Shown here: piece by piece, positions 35,101 through 50,500 of the stretch
How positions within the stretch are numbered: the first letter of the stretch is position 1
Layout: every line of letters starts with the position of its first letter
NCBI GenBank assembly: GCA_021397835.1
Contig: JAJFZO010000566.1
Coordinates: forward strand, 2,604,001 to 2,668,000
Direction of reading: 5' to 3'
Length of the DNA: 64,000 nucleotides
Source of the DNA: Moringa oleifera
Taxonomy: Eukaryota; Streptophyta; Magnoliopsida; Brassicales; Moringaceae
The notes under the pieces: generated by a model
Told to the model about the DNA's origin: nothing
The model's input: only the letters and a program-made list of their open reading frames with translations
The model's database searches: none
Position numbers and translations under genes: made by a program

Positions 35101-36540
35101 TGAATTTAACCACTCGATTCACTCGACAATATTGATACTTGCATGATGGCTATTCCTTTTTACCTTTCTCTTTCAGTAAGAATCAGCTTTGGATGATAAA
35201 GTTTCTTCCTTTCAATCCATAAAAGTGAAAGTTCTCTTTTGCATGGAGATCTTTACTAAAGATTTTGATTTGCTACTTTTGTCTGGCAAAATAGAATTAA
35301 AGTGTCTATTTCCTTTTAGAAAAGGATTAAACTCAAAAGCCCCAAAAAAAAAAAAGCATATAAATCATCAAAAAACTTGTATGCCAATGAACATTCCTAA
35401 AATTTTTAAAAAATGATGACCAATTTATAAATAAAAATATTTTATTGACCAATGAATTAGTTTTGAGTTGGAAAGAACGAGATTAACTAATAATTGATTT
35501 TTGAGGAGTTTAACATAAAAATATAAATACGATCTTAAAATATAATATAAATTTTTATGAATTTTAAAGTTTTAAATTAAATTAAATTAATTTTATTTTC
35601 AGTTCAAATTATATTCAATATTTAAGCTTTAAAATAATGAATAATTTATAAATGTGAATAAAAACTTCATTTATGAACTTTTTTTTTTTTTGTTGAAAAA
35701 ATTCAATATGCAGTAGTGGTCATTATCTTGTAGCAATCAGAGCTTGGCAACCTGCTCTAAGCAAAATGGTTATTTCCATTATCTCCTGCAAGCTTTCATT
35801 GCAGCGCATGCTCTAGCAAATATACCAACATCCTTATCTTGTACCAAAAATATGTCATTAATATGCCCATCCTGCAATAATCTCTACAACATGTCACGCA
35901 TCAGTCATCTGAAACTTCCTGTGAAAATATGATGATGTTTTTTTTTTATTTTTCAGAAAGGAAATTTATTAAGCATTATCCATTTCTGATTATTAATAAT
36001 CTAAGTTTGTTTTGGATTTTGTTTATTTTTAAAAAATTATTTTAAAATTCAATTCACATAAAATGCATTTCATATAATTAAAGAGAAGCAAAGTGAAATC
36101 AATAAAAGATATATAAAGCAACAGTTGAATGACATCAGACGATAAAAAATTTTATTATTTAAAAACCAACAAATAATACGGATAACATTTTCTCAAAAAT
36201 CATCACAAAAAAATAAATAAACGCATCTAAGAACTCTATTGCTAACTATATTCATCACTAACTCAATCATCATAGAAAGATATTGGGATTACATTGGTGA
36301 TATCTACTTATTTAACTTATGACTTGAAATATATCTAACATGTGTCAATCATACATTACCTTTTTTTTTTTTTTTAATATAGCATCAATTATAATGTAAA
36401 TCAAAAAAAGATTTTATGATAATAAAATATGATTAAATTTATATTATATTTCATTGATGAATTAATAATTGATATTTATTTTATTTTTATGTGTTGATAA
36501 CTTACAAATAGTAAAATTTGAAAAAAAAAACTGCTTTTAT
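32181..36540. other. Spacer upstream of the LRR receptor gene
   Basis: The first 250 bases include a CT-rich leader on the minus strand. At 32,430-33,230 the composition is gene-like but no credible coding sequence is present. From 33,240 onward it is mostly AT-rich with dispersed-repeat copies (about 34,600-35,010). Two small richer patches (35,160-35,420 and 35,690-35,940) contain only broken frames. Confidence 0.45.
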
Positions 36541-37110
36541 ATAACCCAAAAAGAATACCCAGATATTAAAACGGAAACACAGAGATGTAAACTATAGTAC
36601 ATGAACTAACACCTGAGAAAATTTTGGTTGACTATTGCTTACAGGAACCAAGATTATAGGGCAAAAAAGAAAGAAAAGAAGATGACTACCCACCAATCAA
36701 GACTCAGAGCAATTCATTTACACGCTTAAAATCTTCCTTCCACTTTCTCAGCAGCCAAACAGAGTCAAGAAAGAAGTAAAAGCTAACCTAAAACTGTTCA
36801 GATCGGCTTTGCCATTTTGCAGAAGTGACACTAGCCGCTGAGCCAGAGAGTCCTGAAGGCGGGCGGAGGGGGATGCATTTGAATAAAATCGGGCCGGGTA
36901 CCATTGAGATCCAATTATCTCGGGCTCTTCAGCTGATATGGCTCACTAGACCGGGCTCCTATTTTTGGGCCAAACCAACTGTTCATAAGTCTCAATTTGG
37001 ATCAATGGGCCTATGCAGGTCTTCATTAGAGGCTCAGCCCAAGAAAATGTCATGCCTAGATTCTGAAATCCCAAATGAATTCTTTGAAAATAAATCCATA
37101 TGATAATTTA
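36540..37110. other. GC-richer island with repeated GGGCC/GCCCA motifs, no gene recognised
   Basis: Several GGGCC or GCCCA sites occur at about 36,890-37,040 (for example TTTGGGCCAAA, AATGGGCCTA and CAGCCCAAG). A 92-residue open frame at 36,825-37,103 has no similarity I recognise. This could be a promoter-like relic or part of a transposon. Confidence 0.3.
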
Positions 37111-37800
37111 GATACTAAATAATAATAAAAATATAAAATATAAAGCAAATTTTAAATTATACGGCTTCTTAACTTAAATTCCAAAGTCTTGAATGATGCA
37201 ATATTATTTTTTAATATTTTAATTTGATTTAATTTAAATTTTGATCCAAATGATTATAAAATTTTTTACAATATATTTATTATTAAAATATTTTAAAGAT
37301 AATTTAAATAAATTTTAGATTTTTTTTCAAATTAATCTTTTAAATCTAAAATTTTTTTTCACTTATAAATTATTTTTTATGAATTTAAAATATTGTCAAT
37401 AATATTAAATAAAAATTATGTATATTTTTAATATCATAAAAACTTTAAAAATTTTAATATGTTTTAGTTTTTAAAGATTTCAAATAAAAATTTATTTTTT
37501 AAAATTTAAAATTAAAATTTTAAATTTTAATAAATTTAATTAAAAATATTTAAAATATAATTAAATTATAAATTATTATATTATTTAAAAGAACATAAAA
37601 CATAGCTTGAAATATATATATATAAAAAAAAACTTAAATGCCTTGTAAAACAATCTCCCTATGTGTTCCATCATAGTAGTGCTGTTTGTTGCCAGCGGCG
37701 GGCCCCACTGATGTTCATATCCACTTACTGCAATCCAATTTCCGATGTTTTCAAATTATCGCGGTCACATAATAATAATTGGTGGTCAAAGTTCGTGCGA
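37111..37800. other. AT-rich spacer
   Basis: Strongly AT-rich to 37,620, with dispersed-repeat similarity. Composition then rises towards the CML13/14 promoter. No gene seen. Confidence 0.5.
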
Positions 37801-37810
37801 CCCCTTGAAA

Positions 37811-37858
37811 AAAACGACGTCGCTTCTTGTATTTAATTATCTGTAAACGGCAGCGTTT
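37811..37858. promoter_or_regulatory. Promoter motif pair: CGACGTCG palindrome and AAACGGCAGCGTTT
   Basis: AAAACGACGTCGC (37,811-37,823) contains a perfect 8-bp palindrome at 37,815-37,822. AAACGGCAGCGTTT (37,845-37,858) is a short inverted repeat. They lie 145-190 bases before the start codon. A related AAACGGCGTCGT motif (minus strand) lies in front of RPS13. Confidence 0.5.
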
Positions 37859-38001
37859 CCCTCTACGGCATTCTCTTCAAAATCGAAATCCGACGGACAA
37901 CGCAGAGAAACGAATCACCTTTCATCTTCCCCAGAGGACACAGGTTTTCCATCTAGGGAGAGAGTAAAAGAAATCTGAATTCGAAGTTGAGACCGGAGAA
38001 A

Positions 38002-38445
38002 ATGGGGAAGGATCTGAGCGAGGACCAGGTATCCTCAATGAAGGAAGCCTTCACGCTTTTCGACACCGACGGTGATGGCAAGATCGCTCCCTCGGAGCTG
38101 GGGATCTTAATGCGGTCGCTCGGGGGAAACCCGACCCAGGCCCAACTTAAAGCCATTATCGCTCAGGAGAAACTTACGGCGCCATTTGATTTCCCTCGGT
38201 TCCTCGATCTCATGGCCAAGCACATGAAAGCGGAGCCATTCGATCGCCAGCTCCGGGACGCCTTCAAGGTCCTCGACAAGGACTCCACGGGCTTCGTGTC
38301 TGTGGCAGATCTGCGTCACATCTTGACCAGCATTGGGGAGAAGCTGGAGCCCAGTGAGTTCGATGAGTGGATCAGGGAGGTGGATGTTGGGTCTGACGGC
38401 AGGATCCGCTACGAGGATTTCATTGCCAGGATGGTCGCTAAGTGA
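38002..38445 (+). CDS. CML13: Calmodulin-like protein, CML13/CML14 type
   Basis: A single-exon gene of 147 residues, essentially the length of CML13/14. Only EF-hand 1 has a canonical Ca2+ loop (residues 21-32, [12 protein letters not shown]). EF-hand 2 is lost. EF-hand 3 (92-103) has Asp rather than Glu at position 12, and EF-hand 4 (128-139) has Gly at position 3 and Asp at position 12. This pattern, with the start MGKDLSEDQ and the end ARMVAK, fits CML13/14 rather than calmodulin. Those proteins bind IQ motifs and are reported as light chains for plant myosins and as partners of IQD and CAMTA proteins. The start is the ATG at 38,002; the in-frame TTG at 37,987 lies in the leader. Confidence 0.93.
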   Translation: MGKDLSEDQVSSMKEAFTLFDTDGDGKIAPSELGILMRSLGGNPTQAQLKAIIAQEKLTAPFDFPRFLDLMAKHMKAEPFDRQLRDAFKVLDKDSTGFVSVADLRHILTSIGEKLEPSEFDEWIREVDVGSDGRIRYEDFIARMVAK

Positions 38446-40850
38446 GATCCCTAAATGTTTGTGTTATTTTTTATATTATTACTACTGTTTGAAGAAATAC
38501 TTTTTTTTTTCCTTTTGGAAGTAAGGTTTGATTGTCTCCTTTTTGGGTTCCGGATGGGCGTTCTGGAGTTAGGGTTCGGTTGTATTTGTTTCAATGGATG
38601 TTCAATTAACTTATGTTACTATAGATAGTGGATTGTTGAGTGTTATTTTCGTAATTCTTTGTTTGTAATGTTCAGCTACCAATGTGTGGATAATTTTTGT
38701 GTTTGGCCAGTATCCAATCATTGCTGGAGAGTTGTGTGCATTTGAAGATTCTAATCAGACAATGCAAGTTTCAACTTTTAAATATCTTGTTGTATCAGTA
38801 TGTTATCAAAATTTAAGGATTTAATTGTTCATACCTTAGAGTTTTGTCATACATTCATTACTTTTTGAAGGTTTTTGTTACCAATGGCTTGTTGGAAATA
38901 TTTTATGCCTCTTCATGCATCTCATTTGATCGTTTGCAGATGCCACAAAGACCCAATTGTTCTGGTAGTCTAGAATTATCGATGTATTAACAATTTTTTT
39001 GCATTTATGTTATTGAAAAGGCATGTGCTGTGCATCTTACTAGACTGGCTGAATGAATGACAAGGAGAACTAATAATGTAGTAGCAATACCTGTGAAATA
39101 AAGAGGTCTGCTTTGTTATATTTTCATTTAGCAAATTAACAGTGTTATATTTCTGGTTTTACTGACCAAAGAAAAGAAGGCTTGCCATGCACTTGCAATT
39201 TTAGTTGTTTTTGTATCAGTTACGATTGTCACAACAATGTGCTGCTTGAGAATGAGTCTAGCTAAATTGAGATTGATTACTTTTTCAGTTGGAGCAAAGT
39301 TTTCTTGGTTTGTATTAACTTAGCACCTGCAGGTGTCATAAAATTGTCTTGTAAGCTTGCCACTTTCTCAGTTCACCTATCAAATCAGGATTTAAAGATA
39401 TGCAGGTCAATTGATGTTGGGAAATTTAGTGGTAGGGAAAACATTTTCACTAATTTTGTGCTTTTTTTTTTTTTGAAACGTTCTATTTGATATGTAATAT
39501 TCTTAGATTCTAACATTCCCATGAAGCTCCTTGATATTTTCCTTAGATCTAGAATCTCAAACATTCGCGATCTTTCCATGACATTATATTGAATCATACC
39601 AAGTATTACTTTCTGCTTGTACTTCCTTTCTTTCTTTTTGAACTATGATGTCAGAATCAACTCCTAGCAGAGAGATTCTTACAGCTAGTAAGGTTACTAT
39701 GAAAATTGTTGACTTGGGAATTTTCATCTTTTCCATTCATCTTCTTACTTGTAATCAATGTAAATGAAAGGTCAGGAGAGGAAAAGATATGAGGGCGGCT
39801 TTATTTTTCCATGGCTGGTCGTGACAGAATTGCTTAGGGAATGATTTCAGTGGTGAACTTCTGTGAGACCTAATAAGATTGCTATAATCTGGTTCCCATC
39901 TTTCTTTCCAAAGAAACAAAGGAGGAGAATAAGCATGCTGTTTTTAGCTTTTGTTTTTTTTATGGCAAATGTCCTGGCTTTCAGTACTTGTGAATCTTCT
40001 AATGGATCGAACATTGATCGTTTATCCTAGCCTTAGGGAATTGTTGCTGTGGAAGGTAAGAATGACCTAAGATTCTAGCATTGTCTTCAAAGCTAAACCA
40101 GTCCATCAGGAAGTGATGAATCTCCCCGAGGCACTCCTTTCTACTAACAATTGTAGTGAAACCATTCTTGCCTTTTCATGTTGGTGGATTTCTTTGCTTA
40201 TGTGTTATTTGCTTGACATTATAGTGGAAGTTATAATCAGGATATTGAAGTTGGATATAGGTTGGATCATTCAAGAACTCAAGTGACTTCTAATTTCATG
40301 TTATCTCAGATTGGGTAGTTTCGGGGCCGGATTATTTTAGGTATTGAGTGTATTCCATCGGAAAATAGCCCATCTCAATCATTTTGAGTTCCAGTTTGGA
40401 TACTAATCTTATGCTACTTGACGAGAATAAGTAATTAAGTTATCATTTTGACTTTGTCTTTGGATAATATTTGATGTTGCTTTTTGGGCAACACAATTGA
40501 GTTGGAATTATTTCTTGTATGAAACCAAGTTCTGCTAGAGTGAAGCCACCCCCAACATGTAAGGACTGTGGCTACACTTTATTGGCTGGATAAGAGGACA
40601 GAAAACACTCCTTGATTCATAACTCAAAATTGCATTTTGTTTTTTCATAATTCAAGTTAAAAAGTTCAAAGCATTGCCCTTGCAATTAAAGATTTTTCTG
40701 CTTGCTATCTAAACACAGCCAAGAAGCTGAGGCCTTGAAAATGTAATAACATTTTGGGGGCTTATTGCCTGCAGTAAATTCTACATCTTACTTTCTGAAA
40801 GTACAGCAAGTAACCCAATTGTGCTGACATTGTATGTATAATTGTAATGG
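38446..40850 (+). other. Gene-like noncoding stretch downstream of CML13/14
   Basis: About 2.4 kb has moderate GC and a T-rich plus strand typical of plant introns or UTRs, unlike the AT-rich spacers. A possible donor (GAA|GTAAGG near 38,521) follows the CML stop by about 75 bases. No open frame longer than about 70 codons is credible. It may be a long spliced 3' UTR, a noncoding transcript or a decayed gene. Confidence 0.4.
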
Positions 40851-41120
40851 ATAAATAAAATATTTTTTAAAGAATTATTTACATTTATTTTTTAATTTAA
40901 ATTTTAATATATTGATTAAATTAATATTTGAATTTTTTATGATTTTAAATTAAAGATGAAAAATTAATAATATTTTTTATTAAAATATTTTGAAATAATT
41001 TAAATAAATATTTAATTATATTTCATTTAAAATTCTTATTTAAATAAATTTTGATTTGTAAATTTTTTTAATATAATTCAAAATATTTTTATGTTAAAAA
41101 AATTTCATTTCCCATAATTA
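40851..41120. other. AT-rich spacer with a dispersed-repeat fragment
   Basis: Extremely AT-rich block between the gene-like stretch and the RPS13 promoter. No gene. Confidence 0.5.
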
Positions 41121-41276
41121 GGGCCCAAAAGGTTTAAACCATATATTTTTTATTCTAAATAAAAGAGAGAGAGAGGCTGGAGGGCCAGAACCAATAATGG
41201 ACGACGCCGTTTGGCTGCTGGGTCAGTTGGTCCATCGATTGAAATATATAAACCCGAACTTGAAAGTTAGGGTTTT
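41121..41276 (+). promoter_or_regulatory. RPS13 core promoter: site II, CCAAT, ACGACGCCGTTT, TATA box, telo-box
   Basis: In order: GGGCCCA (41,121-41,127, site II-like); GGTTTAAACC palindrome (41,131-41,140); CCAAT (41,191-41,195); ACGACGCCGTTT (41,201-41,212); AATATATAAA TATA box (41,243-41,252); and TTAGGGTTT (41,268-41,276, the telo-box AAACCCTAA on the minus strand). Site II plus telo-box is the known arrangement in plant ribosomal protein genes. Transcription would start near 41,275-41,280. Confidence 0.65.
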
Positions 41277-41350
41277 TTCACTCGTTTCTACAGAAGAGCC
41301 GCACCAGGCAAGCAGAAGAGCAGCGTCGGCTACCTCCACAGCCAACAACC

Positions 41351-43525
<2,175 letters not shown>

Positions 43526-44580
43526 ATGAATTGTGTCATCATTTTGAAGCTTTGGATGCTACATGTAGTTAGATGATCAAGCAGCTAGTTCGAGGTTTGT
43601 CACCATAAGTAAAATGACGAACTTACTTTAGTAAAAGGCAGAGAACAGCATTTTTCTCTATTATCTTTTGGGATCGAATAGGGGTTTTGTTTTCCACACT
43701 TTTATCAACTGCTGGAAGTAAATTTTGATTATGATCTATGTTGATATATTTTGGTGCTTTTTTTTTGTTTCTTGCAAAACAAATTCTGAGTATGTGGTTC
43801 ATTTTTTGCCACTGGAAAAATTTCTGAAGACAAGCCTTTGGGTTTTAAGCCACTTAGTTTAATCCTAGCTATATAAGTCGTTAGCCCAAATTGAAAATCA
43901 TTCAGCAAGTGAAGGAGTCAAACTTCGATTCCGAATTTCGTCGCATCTTCTGTTAAGAGTAACTGGTCCACAATCAAAAATAATATGCCAATAGTCTTTG
44001 TCTACCCAACTTCTCAGTAGGTAGGCAATGGTTGAAAACCTCAAAAGAACTAAAAGGAGATTGAAGCAAGGAGAGAAGTGATGCAGTTTTGTACTTTTGG
44101 AGATGGGAGATAGGTGAGAAGTGATGCAGTTTCTGTTTCTATTTTCTGAGATGATCAGAACCGTAACATCCTGTTAAGCTCCAAAGTTTTCATCACTTTC
44201 TTCCACCATGCCAGTTATCCTGTCAACTAGTGTTTCAAGCAGCTGAAATAATGGCAAATCCAATTTTCGGTAGTTAGACCCTTGAATTGTATTTCAAAAA
44301 AGAGAAACAACTGCTGAACATAGATCCGAATCCATTTTCTGACTTCATATCCTTCAACTCGATGTTTTTCTCAATGTGCTAGAATCTTAAAATGCAACTA
44401 TTAGACATAGAAGGACCATAAAAAATCTCAGCCTGCAATGAATTAAATAAATGAGTGGGACAACAATGTCAATCTAGAGGTGCTTCTTACCCAAAGCATT
44501 AGCAACAACCAGTGGACAGAATCAGTTTGCAGCATTGCCTGTATAAGCTTACACAAACAACAATGTCTGAATCTTCCATT
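43526..44580. other. 3' UTRs of convergent RPS13 and maspardin-type genes
   Basis: The left part is the RPS13 3' UTR. The remainder should hold the 3' UTR of the minus-strand hydrolase. A near-duplicate of GAGAAGTGATGCAGTTTTGT / GAGAAGTGATGCAGTTTCTG occurs at about 44,072-44,135. No gene seen. Confidence 0.45.
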
Positions 44581-47500
44581 TTACACCAATTGTCTGGATT
44601 TCCAACAACAGTTCAAAGTAATACACAATGACTCGAGGTAGAAAGGAAGAATGCGAGGGACAACAACCTCCAGCACGAGTTGAAGGATGACAGCAGTGGC
44701 TATGATGTTATGGCCCTTCAACAGGGAAGCAGATAGCAGAGCTTCATCTTCGTGACTAGTAGGGCAACGTTCTGCATCGCTAAGAAGCTGATCACCCAAA
44801 TTGTGAGTTTCTGAACCTGGAACTGAAGGGAACTGACCTCCTGCTGATGAACTTTCAGAATTTCCCCTATCGTCTTTGGGCGGGTCTTTCGGATCCTCTT
44901 TCTCATCGTTCCTTTCACTAGGGCTCCCACCTGTACCACCTTTAGAGATGCCAGGGACTAAATCCAGCCTTGCTTCTACACCAACACGTCTCAGATGTAG
45001 CTGCCGCATAGATGCCAGTTGAAACACAGGTCTTAAAGTCAACGCATTTTAAACTAATGCTGTGAATTTCCATCAATCAAGCTCCATACTTATAGTACCT
45101 GAAGATGTAAGTTGACTTCATCTGGGCGTGAAAGAAATGGGAAATCTCCTCCAGTTTTCAAGTAAGCTCGCCTAGCTTCAGGGTACCTCTCGCTCAGTTG
45201 ATCTTTGAGTTGTTGAGAAATTGCAGAGTAATCATTTGTCTTCCGATCAGAATAGAACCATGTAAAGAGAATCAACAGAGATATCAGCAAAGCTTACCAT
45301 CTTCAGCATCAAGGCTGGAAGGTAAATGGCTATACATAATAAATACTAGCTTTAACAAAATCAACCATCAAAATAAAACCAGCTTATATGGAATGAAAGG
45401 AGAACATTCCAGATCATGTAGGAAATGATATGCTTATAGTTTCTAAATGTGTTAGTGAACTGCATACTCTATAAAGCAGTAATTTAGTTGGTTTGCTGTG
45501 TTCCAGTAGTAATTTCTGTGCACATGATTCAACTTTGACTCGTCTTCCATCATATGCACCTAATTCCTTCCTTTCAAACATCTGAGCAACTACTTTCATA
45601 AATTGAAATCCTCACAAGATTGTGGGTAAAGAGCACATGAAAGTTAATCCAAGAAATCCTGGTTTGACCATTTAATTTAGATAGATTCATGAATCTTGCA
45701 GCAGGACAAAATTAAATCTTGCACCAAGTTAGGCTTCAACCAAGTGAAACAGCATAGAAACAGCAACATGGAGATGAATGCAGCTTAACCTATTCTTTAT
45801 TTTCTTGTCATTGTTATTTTTGCAAGAAAGCAGACTTGCATTTGGCAAAATGACCAACTAAGAGACTTAGCTAGTATAAAATTTTTCATTCTAAAAGAGT
45901 TGAAGTCATATCCTGGAATGTAATGGGAAATCTTTCAAAAAGAGAAAAGCTTGGCATGTCAATCAGAATGTTTAACCAAAAATAATTCCAAAAGTTGGAT
46001 CTAGTAACAGAACAATGGAATGCAATCTTAACAGTTTCAGTACTCTTATTCTTACATTTAGTATTTCATTATACAAACTTTTTCTGCACAAATCGAGATA
46101 AAAACCTACTTTTTGTTTTTTCTTTATCATCTTTCCTTGGCCAAAACCATGATCACAAGGGAGATATTCTTAATCATGCCAACTAAAATAAGTATCAGAA
46201 AACATACATCCAGTATAGTGATAAATGAATCTGAGAGCAGAAGAGGTCCAACTGAAGCAGCATCGACTGTCAAAGTCAACCTGGAGGCCAAGTCTTCTCT
46301 GGAGAGTGTTTCCACCTGAATTGAGAATCACATACTACAAGATCAAAGGTGCACAGAAATTCATTTCTACAACAATGGTTTTGCATTTAACATAGCAATG
46401 ACGAAACATATCAGACATGTAATGGATCATGGAAAAGAAATTAGCTTATCACTCTTACTTGTCTGTACAAGAGAACTTAGGACTGGACAAGACATCAAAG
46501 GAAGAGTGAATGAAAAATGGGAGGGCTTTTACGATAACACCATTCAGAAACTACATCACCATCTATACAGGGGAAGTACAAGGTGGATTGGTCCACCTTA
46601 ATAGATTCCAGTTTCAAAATGACTCAAGTTTAACCTTAAGTCCAAGTTAAATTTTTGGTACATAACATTTTAGTCAATTTCCAGATAGATTAAAGAACGT
46701 TCCACCACTGTGGTCATCTAGTTTTAAACAGAGCAAAGACTAAATAAACGAAAACAAAATGGCAAAAATCTAGAAACAGAAACTAATTGACTAAATGATT
46801 AGGCTCTACAATCCAAATGTTAAGACAATAACTAAAATAACTAGACAGCATATGGACAGCATGATTCTGGTATACAACCCATACTATGCCATAAAAGTTC
46901 CATTGCATAAACAAAATGATCTAAAGATGTCACCAATGTACCTGAGAAACAACAAAGTCAACTGAATCAGCAATAAATGGTTCATGAGGGCCATCGCGAA
47001 TTCCTGTTAAGACATACCGTTTCAACAAAAATGAAGGTGTCCAGCTCACGCTGCATAATGCATTCCAAATTATGCAAGTTAGCTTGTGAGGACATCATAA
47101 AACTTTAGGCACGTAAGTATTGGTTTACGGGAATTAAAGGAAAAAATGAATTAAGTTTAAAAGACACGAAACTATTAATTGACACCAGATATATGATGTG
47201 CAAGATTGGTTTAATATATTCTAACAGCTATAATTACTGAAATACATTGTTATCTTCAGAACCCACAGTTCCCTTCACAAAGCATATCTAAATTGCACTG
47301 GCTTTTAACACCCTGGCAAAAACAGGATAAATATATTTTGAAGCTTATATGGGACAGTAATCTTCTTTGTGAAGATAACTACAAAAACCGATCTCATAAA
47401 GAGACCAATAATGCTGTTGCCTGAAGCATCAACACTTGTTTTAATCGTAGGAAGTCCACAGCATTAGCTCTTGAGAGTAGTGTAAAACCCAATTACATGC

Positions 47501-50500
47501 AAACCAAGACCATGTACAGAGAACTTTTACAACTGTACCAATGCTTGACAAGTCAATCCAATGACTAACTTGTAAACAAATTAAATAAATAGATTATGCT
47601 ACGCTAAGCACCAGGAGCAACAATCTGCAGCCTTCCCCATTCAATGAATAAATTATCACCTAAAAGCTATTTTAGATTCCACTTCAACCAAAATCAGAAA
47701 GATGTCCACCATAAAATTCAGAATGTAACATACCCATATAGTTCAAAACTATAATACCAATCAGACCTACAGTACACTAAACTGTTTTTGCTACTTACCC
47801 TTTTCAACCATTTCAATAAAAAAATCTTGATTACTTTCATATCTATATCTATATATATATATATGAAAAATGACATATTTCACCATACTTTTATTTGTTT
47901 AATGTGAACTAGTTTTTGAGTAGTTCATTTGCACTGAAATTGGTCATAGCACAAGAATTGTCAAAAAGTCTCTCTCAAGATCCAACAAATGGATATAGTT
48001 CTTTCATATAAAGATGCAAACCTCACAATCCACTTGTGCAGTCAAAAATAATAAAAATGATATGATGACAAAAAAAGGAAAAACAAGATCCATTCGAAGC
48101 AGTTCGCTTGTGCCCAGGAAAAAAATCTTTTATTAGGCATTAAAAAAGAAATATGACAACGTACAAGGGAGCCCATGGCATAGCAGCTGCAAAACTGCGT
48201 GTATCCAGAAATGCATTAGATAAAATCAATGATTTAACCCGCCTTGGTCGATACTGAGCAAAGAGTTGCGCTAGGAAACCTCCGAGGGATGTACCATAAA
48301 GATGTATCTGTTAAAGATTAGTTAATCAATTTGCTGAAGAAACAATCAATGCAAGAGTAAGTAGCCCCACCACAAAGTCGAGCTAAGATGAAAATGTAAA
48401 AGACTGAACTTTCATAGACTGAACTTTCATCATATAGTTTCATCACTCTTAAGCTTAGAGATCTGGTTACAATCATGCATCTATGCATAATGTTAGCACA
48501 TTCCATACCAAAACCCCACATAGAAACATTAGTATCATGTTCACCTCCTATAGTCAGTTCCAATCACAAATTGCAGCCCCAATATCTATATAGAAGACTG
48601 CTATTGATAGCTAGTTATGTTCAATCAACATATAATATTCTTAAGGGACAAATTCAGTATTTTCCTGGACCAACAGATAGCAGTTGGCAGTCCTATATAT
48701 CTAAAATGTTGACTGTACCATGTCATTAATAAACAGTTGTCACAAGCAGAGCAGATTTATACCGAATGTCATACACATCATGTCCCAAAAGATGTTCACA
48801 ACTCAAAAAAGAGTGGGAATAGCAACCTCTATCAACTAGAGCAATCTTGGCCATAAACTACAACTTGAACATCAATCTTACCACAATCTAGTAACTTGAA
48901 GAGCAAATGACCAGCATCATTCTATGCTACAATCAGCAAGAGTTCTCAAATCCTTTGATATGGATGTAATATGAAGAATCATAGGTAAATGATGTTGAAA
49001 CACCATGATATACCATGCATGTAAGGTTGATGCTCTTTCTAAGTTCCTGAAAGTTTTGGCTTTAGTTCTGTCTCACTGGACTTCAGAAATCTCAAATGAT
49101 CTGTTAATAATTTACACCAAATTTATTGTATCATAATGTCATTAAAAGGAAGTCTATAGATGCAAAGATATCTATTTTTTATTTCCCACTGATTTCTACT
49201 GGTAAATTTTGAAAGGCAGTGAATTAGCATGAATACATGTTTTCAAAAGCCTGCAATACCTTATTATAAGACAAGTGGTGCAATTGAGAGAAATTGAAAA
49301 TAAATATGATGGCAAAATGACCTGTTTCATAGATGTCTCTTGCCAACAAAAAAGATGTATATGATTATTTGCTTCTGATTAAAAAAAAGAAAAAAAAGAA
49401 GAAGGGAGTAATGGTATATATGAGGGTCTCCTCTCAGTATCTAATCACCAAGCAGCTCCAGACTTGTGAAATTTGGGACAGCTTCTAAAGCGAAGTAAAA
49501 ACAAGTAATTGTGGATCAAAAATAAGAAATGATAATTACATTAATAAAAGAACTAAAAAAGATTCAGATTAGGTAAGTGATAGACTATAATCAAATGGAC
49601 TTCTCACATGATGAACATCAATAGCATCCAGGAACTTTTCAAATGCTTGAATCCACTCATGATGACTCCAAACACGTGGGATATCAACAGAAATTACCCG
49701 GTAACCCTGAACATTTGCAAAAGATTATATCATCAAAACCTAAAAGGGAAGTAAAATCTCAGTGAGTCCAAACAAGGAAAAAGAAAATCTTCCACAGAAG
49801 AGCTGGGGGAAGAAGCAGCAAAAGACCTTATCAACATGTGCCAAAGCTCCATTCACATTGACACAGTGAGACATAAAATCATCCAACTTAATACCTTCAT
49901 GGACAATGACATTATCTGCTTGTAGTAGACATCTGCTGTCCCTGCTGTTCCAGGAAGACAAATGAGTGGTGGAACAACTTTTGGACCAAAATCATAGTAT
50001 CGCCACTGCTTTGTGCCAATCTATGGAGGAAAAATATAAGAGCCATTTAAGACGCACAATAGTTTGATAAGAAAATACTAACTGATTTCAAAACAATTCT
50101 ACCAAAAGCATATGTCGTTAATATATTTTACTGATTTGGTCAACAACTCCTCTAATGAAATGATGATGGATTTTGACCGTTAAAACCATTCCAAAAAGCA
50201 GCAGTGTCCCAAAAGTACACTTCTACATACCTAAATCAGAAATTTGGCAGTTTCCTCTATGACTCTACAAAAGAAACTTAATTCAATTGAAAAACCCACT
50301 TACTGGAAACATTAATTTTATACTTACTAGAACTTCTCTACAAGATAAAAAACTGTTCGTGGCAAAAAGAAACCAATATCAAATAGGATACCCTAATCAA
50401 AAATTGTTCATTTGACAGCAAGCACTAAAATTGGATTTACAGCTAGCATATGCAGCTCACAGTGAACTCTTTCATTTATACCAATATATCAGAATTCACA

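Noticed and set aside
35744..35932. 62-codon plus-strand frame
   Set aside because: Isolated and without similarity I recognise. Both strands have stops in the surrounding sequence.
36825..37103. 92-codon plus-strand frame as a gene
   Set aside because: No family recognised, no splice or promoter support. Recorded as an island instead.
37987..38001. Five extra codons before CML13/14 beginning at TTG
   Set aside because: Not an ATG, and the family start MGKDLSEDQ begins at 38,002.
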